From assembly GCA_028293365.1 (NCBI GenBank), contig JAQGOX010000245.1:1-5336 (forward strand): a stretch of DNA of 5,336 nucleotides. Reading direction: 5' to 3'. The translations under genes and the position numbers were made by a program. Origin of the DNA: Verrucomicrobiales bacterium. Its GTDB lineage: Bacteria > Verrucomicrobiota > Verrucomicrobiia > Limisphaerales > SXQI01. Positions 1-5,336 of the stretch are shown here, in pieces. The first letter of the stretch is position 1. Each line of letters starts with the position of its first letter. The notes under the pieces are model-generated. The model ran no database searches. It saw only the letters and a program-made list of their open reading frames with translations, and was not told the DNA's origin.

Positions 1-642
1 GCGCGGATCGCTCTGGAGCTTTCGGAAAAGGACCTGGTGCGGCAGGACCACTTATTGCAGATCACGGGTGCCACCACCCAGCAGGATATCGACCGGATCC
101 GCTCAACGCGAGATCAGGATCGCCAGCATCTGACGCAACTGGAAGCTGATCTGGAAACGGCCCATCTGGGAGCGCGTCCGGATCAAATCGCCGCCGCCGA
201 TGCGAACGTCCATGCTCTGGAAGCCGCGGTGGCCAGGGCCGAGTGGGATCTTTCGCAAAAGCGCCAGACCGCGCCCGAAGCGGGCACGGTGATCGACACG
301 GTCTATCGCCAGGGAGAATGGGTTGCCGCCGGCCGCCCCGTGGTGTCGCTCCTCCCGCCGGAGGGTGTCAAACTCAGGGTGTTTGTCCCGCAAACGTGGC
401 TTGTGTCGTTGCATACCGGCGATTCGGTGCTGGTTCTGGTGGATGGCGCAAGCGCGCCGGTCACGGCCAAAATCAGCTTTATCTCGCCGCGGGCAGAGTT
501 CACACCGCCCGTAATTTATAGCCGTGAAAACCGCAATAAATTCGTCTTTCTGATCGAGGGCGTCTTCGAGCCTTCTGTCGCCGCACAGTTGCATCCCGGC
601 CAGCCCGTCGATGTGAAGTTCAATGTTTCCGTGCAGCCATGA
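1..642 (+). CDS. HlyD-family membrane-fusion (periplasmic adaptor) protein, 5' end missing
   Basis: The reading frame is open from the first base, so this is the C-terminal 213 residues of a longer protein; the family is usually about 320-400 residues, so the N-terminal membrane anchor and first lipoyl half lie outside the window. Residues ~1-88 of the fragment are rich in Ala, Gln, Glu, Asp and Arg with heptad-like Leu/Ala spacing, as expected for the coiled-coil hairpin. Residues ~91-119 (APEAGTVIDTVYRQGEW onward) match the second lipoyl half-motif, and a beta-barrel part follows. Residues ~162-186 (beginning SPRAEFTPPVIYSREN) are a stretch I recognise from YbhG-like adaptors of ABC exporters. 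The end (LHPGQPVDVKF) is typical of the family. Such proteins link an inner-membrane pump to an outer-membrane channel. The stop codon overlaps the next start as ATGA. An in-frame GTG at 37 is probably not the true start, since the coiled coil already runs before it. Confidence 0.93.
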   Translation, partial: ARIALELSEKDLVRQDHLLQITGATTQQDIDRIRSTRDQDRQHLTQLEADLETAHLGARPDQIAAADANVHALEAAVARAEWDLSQKRQTAPEAGTVIDTVYRQGEWVAAGRPVVSLLPPEGVKLRVFVPQTWLVSLHTGDSVLVLVDGASAPVTAKISFISPRAEFTPPVIYSRENRNKFVFLIEGVFEPSVAAQLHPGQPVDVKFNVSVQP

Positions 643-1565
643 GCGACGCATTGGCGATCGACGTCCGTGGAATGACCAAACGGTTTGGCCGCCTGACGGC
701 CGTTGATCACATCGATCTGCAAGTCCGCGCCGGCGAGATTTGCGGATTTCTCGGCCCTAACGGAAGCGGAAAGACCACCTTCATCCGAATGCTGTGTGGC
801 CTGCTTCGGCCGGACGATGGCCAGGGAACATGTCTCGGGGAAAATGTGATTACCGGCAGTGAAGAGATCAAACGCCAGGTTGGCTATATGACCCAGCGCT
901 TCAGTTTTTGGGAGGATTTGAGCATCGTCGAAAATCTGGATTTCGTCGCCCGCATGTATTCGGTGAAAAACCGGCGCGAGGCCGTGCGCTCCAGTATCGA
1001 GCGTCTGGGCTTGGGCGAGCGCCAAAAGCAGTTGGCCGGACAGCTTTCGGGCGGCTGGAAACAACGTCTCGCCCTGGCCGCCTGCATGATCCACGATCCG
1101 AAATTACTCCTGCTCGATGAACCCACCGCTGGCGTGGACCCCAAAGCGCGCCGCGATTTCTGGGAGGAGATCCATCGTCTTGCCGCGGAAGGACTGACCT
1201 TTCTGATCGCCACGCATTACATGGATGAAGCCGAGCGTTGTCACCGCCTGGCTTATATTGCCAAGGGCAAGTTGCTTACGCACGGCACTGTTTCGGAAGT
1301 CATCGCTGAGGCTCATCTGACAACCTGGTCTGTGAGCGGTCCGGATTTATTGGCGCTATCAGACCAGCTTCAAGGCCGGCCCGGGGTCCAGCAGGCGGTG
1401 GCTTTTGGGAACGCGTTGCACGTAAGCGGAGGCGATGCGGCGGCGCTGGAACAAGCGATTCAGCCATTTCGCACAAGCCCACACGAGTGGCGCCAGGTCG
1501 AGTCCGGTCTTGAGGATGTCTTCATTCACCTCATGGATGAAACGCACCATAACGCTCTGGAATGA
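639..1565 (+). CDS. ABC transporter ATP-binding protein (YbhF/DrrA/CcmA-type exporter ATPase)
   Basis: A 308-residue nucleotide-binding subunit that would power export by ATP hydrolysis at the cytoplasmic face of the inner membrane. All catalytic motifs are present: Walker A GPNGSGKT at 39-46, Q-loop Gln86 in GYMTQRFSFW, signature LSGGW at 136-140, Walker B LLLLDE at 156-161, D-loop AGVD at 164-167 and switch His193 in ATHYMDEAER. LSGGW in place of LSGGQ is, as I recall, common in this subfamily and not a defect. After the ATPase core there is a ~100-residue C-terminal extension ending in SGLEDVFIHL (289-298), the usual tail of drug/natural-product exporter ATPases. It has one ATPase domain, unlike the duplicated E. 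coli YbhF, so it would act as a homodimer. The start ATG overlaps the previous stop, and its own stop overlaps the permease start. No strong Shine-Dalgarno is visible, which fits translational coupling. The substrate is not deducible. Confidence 0.96.
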   Translation: MSDALAIDVRGMTKRFGRLTAVDHIDLQVRAGEICGFLGPNGSGKTTFIRMLCGLLRPDDGQGTCLGENVITGSEEIKRQVGYMTQRFSFWEDLSIVENLDFVARMYSVKNRREAVRSSIERLGLGERQKQLAGQLSGGWKQRLALAACMIHDPKLLLLDEPTAGVDPKARRDFWEEIHRLAAEGLTFLIATHYMDEAERCHRLAYIAKGKLLTHGTVSEVIAEAHLTTWSVSGPDLLALSDQLQGRPGVQQAVAFGNALHVSGGDAAALEQAIQPFRTSPHEWRQVESGLEDVFIHLMDETHHNALE

Positions 1566-2704
1566 ACATCCGACCCCGATTTTCAATGGCCCGGCTGTGG
1601 GCGGTCGTAGTGAAAGAGTTTCTCCAGGTTCGAAGGGATCGCATGACCTTCGCCATGATACTCGGCATTCCTCTGATCCAGCTTATTCTTTTTGGCTTTG
1701 CCATCAATTCGGATCCGAAGCATTTGCCGGCAGCGATTCTTCTCGCGGATGACGGCCCCCAGGGCCGGACCCTGTTGTATGGAATTCAGAACAGCAGCTA
1801 TTTCGATTTTACACGCGCGCTGCGAACCGAACTCGAAGCGCGCCAGGCCCTGGCTCGCGGCGAGGTCCAGTTTGTCATTAGCATTCCGGAAAACTTTTCC
1901 CGGGAACTGCTCCGTGGAAAGCAGCCCTCGGTTCTGGTTGAAGCCGATGCCACCGATCCCTCCGCCACGGGCCAGGCGATTGCTTCCCTGCGCTCCTTGC
2001 TCGATTCCTCGCTGCAGAATGACCTTAAAGGCCCGCTTTCTTTTCTTGCGGGCACGGAGGGTCCGGTCGATCTGCGGATCCACCCGTTATACAATCCGGA
2101 TGCGATCACTCAATACAACATCGTACCCGGCTTGATGGGCGTTGTCCTTACGATGGAGATGGTCATGATCACCGGCCTCGCCATGACCCGCGAACGTGAG
2201 CGCGGCACCATGGAAAACCTCTTGTCGATGCCCACACGGCCCGTGGAGGTGCTGATGGGAAAAATCATTCCCTACGTTCTGCTTGGATATGTTCAGGTGA
2301 CACTGATTCTGATCGCCGCACGTTTTCTTTTTCACGTTCCCATGGTTGGAAATATCATACTACTGCTTCTGGTCGCCTTGATTTTCATCGCTGCAAACCT
2401 TGCGATGGGCGTCACCATCTCGACCGTGGCGAAGAACCAGTTGCAAGCGATGCAAATGGCTTTCTTTTTCTTTTTGCCATCGATCCTGCTTTCAGGATTT
2501 ATGTTTCCATTTCGTGGCATGCCCCATTGGGCGCAAATGATTGGCGAAATCCTCCCCCTCACGCATTTTTTGCGGATCGTTCGGGGCATCCTGCTCAAGG
2601 GCAACGGAGTTAAAGAGGTGTCACTCCAGGTTTGGCAAATCGCTTTGTTTGCCACGATCGCACTGAGCATTGGTATCAAAAGATATCGGCGGACTCTCGA
2701 TTAG
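1562..2704 (+). CDS. ABC-2 type transporter permease (YbhS/YbhR-like)
   Basis: A 380-residue integral inner-membrane subunit. The layout is that of the ABC-2 exporter permeases. A short cytoplasmic N-terminus (KEFLQVRRDR, 18-27) leads into membrane segment 1 at ~29-48. A large periplasmic domain follows at ~50-183, with the family-like VQFVISIPENFSREL (102-116) and NPDAITQYNIVPG (178-190). Five more segments lie near 185-207, 233-255, 263-285, 296-316 and 355-373. The cytoplasmic loop with MTRERERGTMENLLSMP (208-224), followed by PVEVLMGKIIPY, is the conserved coupling region facing the ATPase. The length is normal and nothing is broken. Only one permease is visible, so it would pair as a homodimer unless a second lies outside the window; E. 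coli ybh has two. The chosen ATG overlaps the ATPase stop. Met9 (1586) is a possible alternative start and would not change the predicted topology. Confidence 0.95.
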   Translation: MNIRPRFSMARLWAVVVKEFLQVRRDRMTFAMILGIPLIQLILFGFAINSDPKHLPAAILLADDGPQGRTLLYGIQNSSYFDFTRALRTELEARQALARGEVQFVISIPENFSRELLRGKQPSVLVEADATDPSATGQAIASLRSLLDSSLQNDLKGPLSFLAGTEGPVDLRIHPLYNPDAITQYNIVPGLMGVVLTMEMVMITGLAMTRERERGTMENLLSMPTRPVEVLMGKIIPYVLLGYVQVTLILIAARFLFHVPMVGNIILLLLVALIFIAANLAMGVTISTVAKNQLQAMQMAFFFFLPSILLSGFMFPFRGMPHWAQMIGEILPLTHFLRIVRGILLKGNGVKEVSLQVWQIALFATIALSIGIKRYRRTLD

Positions 2705-2708
2705 AGGA
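2704..2708 (+). promoter_or_regulatory. Shine-Dalgarno motif for the outer-membrane factor gene
   Basis: GAGGA directly overlaps the last base of the permease stop codon and lies 3-4 bases before ATG 2712. The spacing is a little short, but it is the best ribosome-binding motif nearby. It favours Met at 2712 over the in-frame upstream start at 2670, which would lie inside the permease gene and place 14 extra residues in front of an otherwise normal lipoprotein signal peptide. Confidence 0.6.
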
Positions 2709-2711
2709 ACT

Positions 2712-4148
2712 ATGTTGATCAAGCCGTTACGACCATTTGCCTGTTCCTGTGTCATTCTAATCTGGCTCTCTTCCTGCGCGGTGGGGCCGGACTACCAAAA
2801 GCCCGACCTGACGAGCCTGGTTCCAGCGGACTGGCACTGGAAAATCGTGGACCCAAAAGACGCCAGTTCCAAAGGCGCCTGGTGGAAAATCTTCAATGAC
2901 CCGCATCTCGATGAACTGGAAACACTCGCGGTCGCGAATAATGAAAACCTCCGTGCGGCCATGGCCCGCGTCGATCAGGCCCGCGCCGCCGCCAGACTGA
3001 GCCGCAGTCAATTTTTTCCGGAGCTTTCACTCGATCCTGGCGTGAGACGGGAACGTACTTCAGGCGATCTGCCGACCCCAATACCATTCCACGTGCCATC
3101 CGCGCATCTGAACACGTTTAGCGTGCCGCTCGATTTGAGTTATGAAGTGGATCTTTGGGGCCGGGTGCGCCGCTCCTTCGAATCCAGCCGGGCGCAGGCC
3201 CATGCCAGCGTCGCGGATTACCAAAACGTACTCCTGACGCTTACCGCGGACGTGGCGGTCAATTATTTTCTAGCGCGTTCTCTGGATCTGGAGATCACGG
3301 CGTTACGCCGGGCGGTTGAGTTGCGGAATGAATCCGCGCATATTCTAACCGAACGCTTCCTCGCGGGCACGATCCCGGAAATAGCTTCGGCTCAGGCAAA
3401 AACCGAACTGGCCACCGCGAAGGCTGAGTTGGTTGACGTGATTCGCCAGCGAGCCGAAATAGTCCATGCGCTCGCGCTGCTCTGCGGTAAAGCCGCGAGC
3501 GTTTTTGAACTCCCTGAAGCCCCGCTGGCCGGCCTGCCTGTTACAGTTCCAGTTGGCCTGCCTTCGGCTCTGCTCGAACGCCGCCCCGATATCGCACGCG
3601 CCGAAAGGAATCTGATATCAAAAAATGCTCAAATTGGCTCTGCCAAAGCCGCCTATTTCCCGGCACTGCGTTTGACGGGACAAGCCGGTTATCTCAGCGC
3701 TGAAGCCGGCAGTTTGTTCGCCACCGACAGCCGCGTCTGGTCGATCGGACCCGCCGTGAGTCTGCCGCTCTTCAACGCGGGGCGCACGACCGCCGAAGTC
3801 AGGCAGGCGGAAGCGTCCGATCGCGAGGCCCTTGCCGATTACCGGCAAACGGTATTGACGGCTTTCAAGGAAGTGGAGGATTCGCTGGTTCAAATCGTTC
3901 TTCGTGCCGAGGAGGCGGCCGCGCAAAAGGATGCGTTGCTCGCAGCCAGGCGGGTGTCCGTGCTTGGAAAAGCGCGCTATGATGCCGGGGTGGCCAGTTA
4001 TCTTGAATGGATCGACGCTGAACGTGGCGTGCTCCAGCACGAACGCGCTACCGCGCAACTTCTAGGCCAGCGATTCGTCGCGAGCGTGCGGTTGATAAAA
4101 GCTCTCGGAGGAGGCTGGGACTCGGCGGCAGACAGAGTGAAGCCATAG
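2712..4148 (+). CDS. NodT/OprM-family outer-membrane efflux lipoprotein (TolC-like)
   Basis: A 478-residue outer-membrane channel subunit expected to trimerise and give the pump its exit duct. Residues 1-22 form a lipoprotein signal peptide: basic residues at Lys4 and Arg7, a hydrophobic core, then lipobox LSSC with Cys22 as the lipid-attachment site. AVGPDYQKP follows, a typical mature start. Two outer-membrane-efflux repeats are present. In the first, AWWKIFNDPHLDELE (56-70), YEVDLWGRVRR (144-154) and the helical run at 155-260 are recognisable. In the second, LLERRPDIARAERNL (287-301), AYFPALRLTGQAG (314-326), LFNAGRTTAEVRQAEA (353-368), TAFKEVEDSL (383-392) and the terminal ALGGGW (464-469) are characteristic. 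The length matches the family. The gene begins 7 bases after the permease stop and is the last of the operon. A dedicated outer-membrane factor next to an ABC pump suggests it does not rely on a shared TolC. The efflux substrate is unknown. Confidence 0.95.
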   Translation: MLIKPLRPFACSCVILIWLSSCAVGPDYQKPDLTSLVPADWHWKIVDPKDASSKGAWWKIFNDPHLDELETLAVANNENLRAAMARVDQARAAARLSRSQFFPELSLDPGVRRERTSGDLPTPIPFHVPSAHLNTFSVPLDLSYEVDLWGRVRRSFESSRAQAHASVADYQNVLLTLTADVAVNYFLARSLDLEITALRRAVELRNESAHILTERFLAGTIPEIASAQAKTELATAKAELVDVIRQRAEIVHALALLCGKAASVFELPEAPLAGLPVTVPVGLPSALLERRPDIARAERNLISKNAQIGSAKAAYFPALRLTGQAGYLSAEAGSLFATDSRVWSIGPAVSLPLFNAGRTTAEVRQAEASDREALADYRQTVLTAFKEVEDSLVQIVLRAEEAAAQKDALLAARRVSVLGKARYDAGVASYLEWIDAERGVLQHERATAQLLGQRFVASVRLIKALGGGWDSAADRVKP

Positions 4149-4210
4149 AAATTAGCCCGGACATATGAAGGCACTGAGTTAAATCGTTAAATCTTTCTGA
4201 GCGAAATCAG

Positions 4211-4227
4211 TTTCGAACTTTTCGAAA
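4211..4227. repeat. Perfect 7-bp inverted repeat downstream of the efflux operon
   Basis: TTTCGAA (4211-4217) and TTCGAAA (4221-4227) are exact inverted copies around a 3-base CTT spacer. Just upstream, CGAAA (4202-4206) can alternatively pair with TTTCG (4211-4215), so two mutually exclusive small hairpins are possible. The stems are short and AT-rich and no T-tract follows, so this is a poor intrinsic terminator. It could be a protein-binding palindrome or chance. Confidence 0.45.
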
Positions 4228-4266
4228 CGATGCTCGAGCCACAATGGCAAGGTCAGTGGGAAGAAC

Positions 4267-4566
4267 TTATTTCAATTGGATTCGGATGCCGGGAGTCCCA
4301 ACTTGCTCAACCCATTTGGAATTATAAAGGTCGAACAGTGCGGCGAATTGGGTCGCTTTACGTTTCGTTGAGAACTCAGCGAGCTCAGTTATGTTTTGGC
4401 CGACGAATGCTTCAACCGAAGTGACCACGATTCGTTTGCGGTCGATATCGTCGGTGTTCTCTATTTCACTCTTCCAACTAGTTGCCCTCTCACCGTTTTG
4501 GACCGCACGCCTGTCTGGGTAAAGGCTGCCACTGTATGATTTATGGACAGATAGTGTATCATTAAC
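4267..4566 (-). pseudogene. Possible gene remnant: 99-codon stop-free minus-strand frame, no start codon
   Basis: Reading the minus strand from 4566 down to the TAA at 4269-4267 gives 99 sense codons without a stop. There is no in-frame ATG. The only usual alternative start is a GTG at 4428-4426, which would leave 53 residues and has no evident ribosome-binding site. The translation looks protein-like: a charged first half (around SWKSEIENTDDIDRKR) is followed by RIVVTSVEAFVGQNITEL, then AEFSTKRKATQFAALFDLY and a short tail ending GIRIQLK. I do not recognise the family. If real, it would be the C-terminal part of a gene whose 5' end has been lost at the AT-rich boundary near 4567. The opposite strand in the same codon register is also fairly open (4372-4536), so chance or a plus-strand origin cannot be excluded. 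Confidence 0.25.
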
Positions 4567-4641
4567 TTACAGATTAATTCAATCAAATATAAAAGAAAAA
4601 ATTGCTTAAGGTTAATAACATGCGATGATGAGGATATATTT
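4541..4641 (+). promoter_or_regulatory. AT-rich putative promoter and leader of the secreted-protein gene
   Basis: Of bases 4541-4640, 75 of 100 are A or T by my count, in sharp contrast to the GC-rich coding regions. TATCAT at 4557-4562 matches the sigma-70 -10 consensus at 5 of 6 positions, but I find no good -35 box at the right distance, so the exact promoter is uncertain. GAGG at 4630-4633 is a clear Shine-Dalgarno motif 8 bases before ATG 4642 and decides that start. Confidence 0.4.
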
Positions 4642-5250
4642 ATGCCGAATCTTTTCGCCGATACCGTGAAGACCGTATCGTTATTTCTATTGTTCTCTTT
4701 ATCTTGCGCCACCCAGGCGCAGTTCGTCATCGACAATTTCAACACCAATCAGACTCTGATCAGCGTTAGCGCGGTGGGAAGCGCTGGCTCGACACAAAGG
4801 GGGACCATGCAGGGGAATGAACGTGATCTCAATGTCACGGTAACGAGCCCCGGGACGATCACAGCGCAAGTGAGAACCGGGGTTTTCACCTACACGCAGG
4901 ATGCCTCGGCCGTGGGCAGCGCTGACATCGTTTGGGATGGCATAGACGGGAACGCGAGCACTTTGGCGCCGTCCGGGTTGGGGGTCCTTAACTTTACAGC
5001 CAGCTCACAAAACGCATTTATGCTTGGCGTGAATTCCTGCAACCAAAGCGTCAGCGTCACCCTCACGATCTACTCTGGCGGAGGCACGACCAAAACCGTG
5101 AGGGGTGTGTTGCCGATCATTCTGCGGCTGGCACCGCAGGTGCGGCATTTCAATTTGGATGATTTAGGAATAGGCAGTTCCCGGAGGGATCTTTTGAGGG
5201 GTTTCGGTCGAATCTTCTTTCCTCAAGAATCGAACGAAACTCACTGTTAA
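4642..5250 (+). CDS. Secreted protein of unknown function, probably with a frameshifted or truncated C-terminus
   Basis: A 202-residue protein I cannot assign to a named family. Residues 1-26 look like a Sec signal peptide: Lys10, a hydrophobic core TVSLFLLFSLSCA, and likely cleavage after TQA before QFVIDNF. Cys22 is not in a proper lipobox, so a lipoprotein is unlikely. Residues 27-153 are rich in Ser, Thr, Gly, Val and Asn with alternating strands (DLNVTVTSPGTI, SVSVTLTIYSGGGTTK), suggesting an extracellular beta-sandwich. The pattern VIDNF, then QGNERDLNVTV, then VWDGIDG recalls the N-terminal part of PEP-CTERM-type exported proteins, a resemblance from memory only. No PEP-CTERM anchor is present. 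Residues 154-202 are unlike the rest: 7 Arg in 49 residues against 3 in the first 153, so the frame may have shifted near 5090-5110. The start is supported by GAGG 8 bases upstream. It appears to be a single-gene unit unrelated to the efflux operon. Confidence 0.7.
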   Translation: MPNLFADTVKTVSLFLLFSLSCATQAQFVIDNFNTNQTLISVSAVGSAGSTQRGTMQGNERDLNVTVTSPGTITAQVRTGVFTYTQDASAVGSADIVWDGIDGNASTLAPSGLGVLNFTASSQNAFMLGVNSCNQSVSVTLTIYSGGGTTKTVRGVLPIILRLAPQVRHFNLDDLGIGSSRRDLLRGFGRIFFPQESNETHC

Positions 5251-5283
5251 GGTTTTAAGAATAGGGCCAAATGAACTCTCTTT

Positions 5284-5299
5284 TGGCTTGCAAAAGCCA
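5284..5299 (+). terminator. Weak hairpin after the secreted-protein gene
   Basis: TGGCTT (5284-5289) and AAGCCA (5294-5299) form a perfect 6-bp stem closed by a GCAA loop, which has the stable GNRA form. It lies 33 bases after the stop at 5250. Two T-G wobble pairs could extend the stem. No T-run follows, so it is a weak candidate for an intrinsic terminator or an mRNA 3'-end stabiliser. The remaining bases to the window end show no gene. Confidence 0.3.
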
Positions 5300-5336
5300 G
5301 GTTGAGCCATCACGATCATGAACACTGGCTAGATCT

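Larger units (their letters stand above)
4149..4641. other. Intergenic region between efflux operon and secreted-protein gene
   Basis: About 490 bases with no convincing intact gene on either strand. The first ~80 bases hold a tandem TTAAATCG repeat (4179-4193, second copy TTAAATC) and a cluster of short inverted repeats, but no GC-rich hairpin followed by a T-run, so no clear intrinsic terminator for the efflux operon. Bases ~4267-4566 carry a stop-free minus-strand frame, listed separately. The last 100 bases are strongly AT-rich. The composition is plainly lower in GC than the operon before it. Confidence 0.7.

Noticed and set aside
103..651. Long minus-strand frame opposite the adaptor gene, and similar antisense frames opposite the other operon genes
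   Set aside because: These are the usual shadow frames of GC-rich coding sequence. They have Arg/His-rich translations without domains, while the plus-strand genes carry complete family motifs.
1044..1058. ABC signature LSGGW in place of the canonical LSGGQ
   Set aside because: As I recall, Trp at this position is common in the YbhF/CcmA-like exporter ATPases and all other catalytic residues are intact, so it is a subfamily trait and not a lesion.
2670..2711. Upstream in-frame start for the outer-membrane factor, inside the permease gene
   Set aside because: It would add 14 residues before a normal lipoprotein signal peptide. The Shine-Dalgarno motif at 2704-2708 and the lipobox position favour ATG 2712.
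4230..4424. 64-codon plus-strand frame starting at ATG 4230
   Set aside because: No ribosome-binding motif, no recognisable domain and an Arg/Gln-rich translation without protein-like pattern. It overlaps the more protein-like minus-strand frame. I do not call it a gene.
4461..4748. 95-codon minus-strand frame crossing the start of the secreted-protein gene
   Set aside because: It runs antisense through the AT-rich leader and the signal-peptide codons, and much of its hydrophobic stretch comes from the AT-rich tract. The plus-strand gene with a clear Shine-Dalgarno motif explains this region better.
5331..5336. AGATCT (BglII site) at the very end of the window, hinting at a clone boundary
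   Set aside because: A six-base site can occur by chance and the left end shows no matching site. It gives no biological information.

Overview
The window suggests a Gram-negative bacterium of moderate to fairly high GC content. The main evidence is a lipoprotein outer-membrane efflux factor (NodT/OprM type) encoded beside a periplasmic adaptor. No ribosomal RNA or phylogenetic marker is present. The secreted protein at the right end recalls the beta-rich exported proteins of Verrucomicrobiota, Planctomycetota and Acidobacteriota, but this is an impression from memory and does not fix the taxon.

Left part (1-4148): a tight four-gene plus-strand operon for a tripartite ABC-type efflux pump. 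In order it encodes the C-terminal part of an HlyD-family membrane-fusion protein (cut by the window edge), a 308-residue ABC ATPase of the YbhF/DrrA/CcmA type, a 380-residue ABC-2 permease of the YbhS/YbhR type, and a 478-residue NodT-type outer-membrane lipoprotein. The first two junctions are ATGA stop/start overlaps and the third is a 7-nt gap carrying a Shine-Dalgarno motif, so the four are very probably co-transcribed and translationally coupled. ATPase and permease would form the inner-membrane pump, the HlyD protein would bridge the periplasm, and the NodT protein would provide the outer-membrane duct. The substrate cannot be read from the sequence. Any regulator would lie upstream of the window.

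Middle part (4149-4641): about 490 bases with no convincing intact gene. It holds a small cluster of TTCGAA-type inverted repeats just after the operon, a 300-nt stop-free minus-strand frame without a usable start that may be a gene remnant, and an AT-rich stretch (75 of the 100 bases 4541-4640 are A or T) that probably holds the promoter and leader of the next gene.

Right part (4642-5336): a gene for a small secreted protein with a signal peptide and a Ser/Thr/Gly/Val-rich, probably beta-sandwich body. Its last ~50 residues change abruptly to an Arg-rich composition, which suggests a frameshift or truncation. A 6-bp hairpin with a GCAA loop follows. I see no mobile element, CRISPR array, tRNA or rRNA, and no clear evidence of an undescribed system. 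The efflux operon is a recognisable type, and the least explained parts are the possible minus-strand remnant and the altered tail of the secreted protein.
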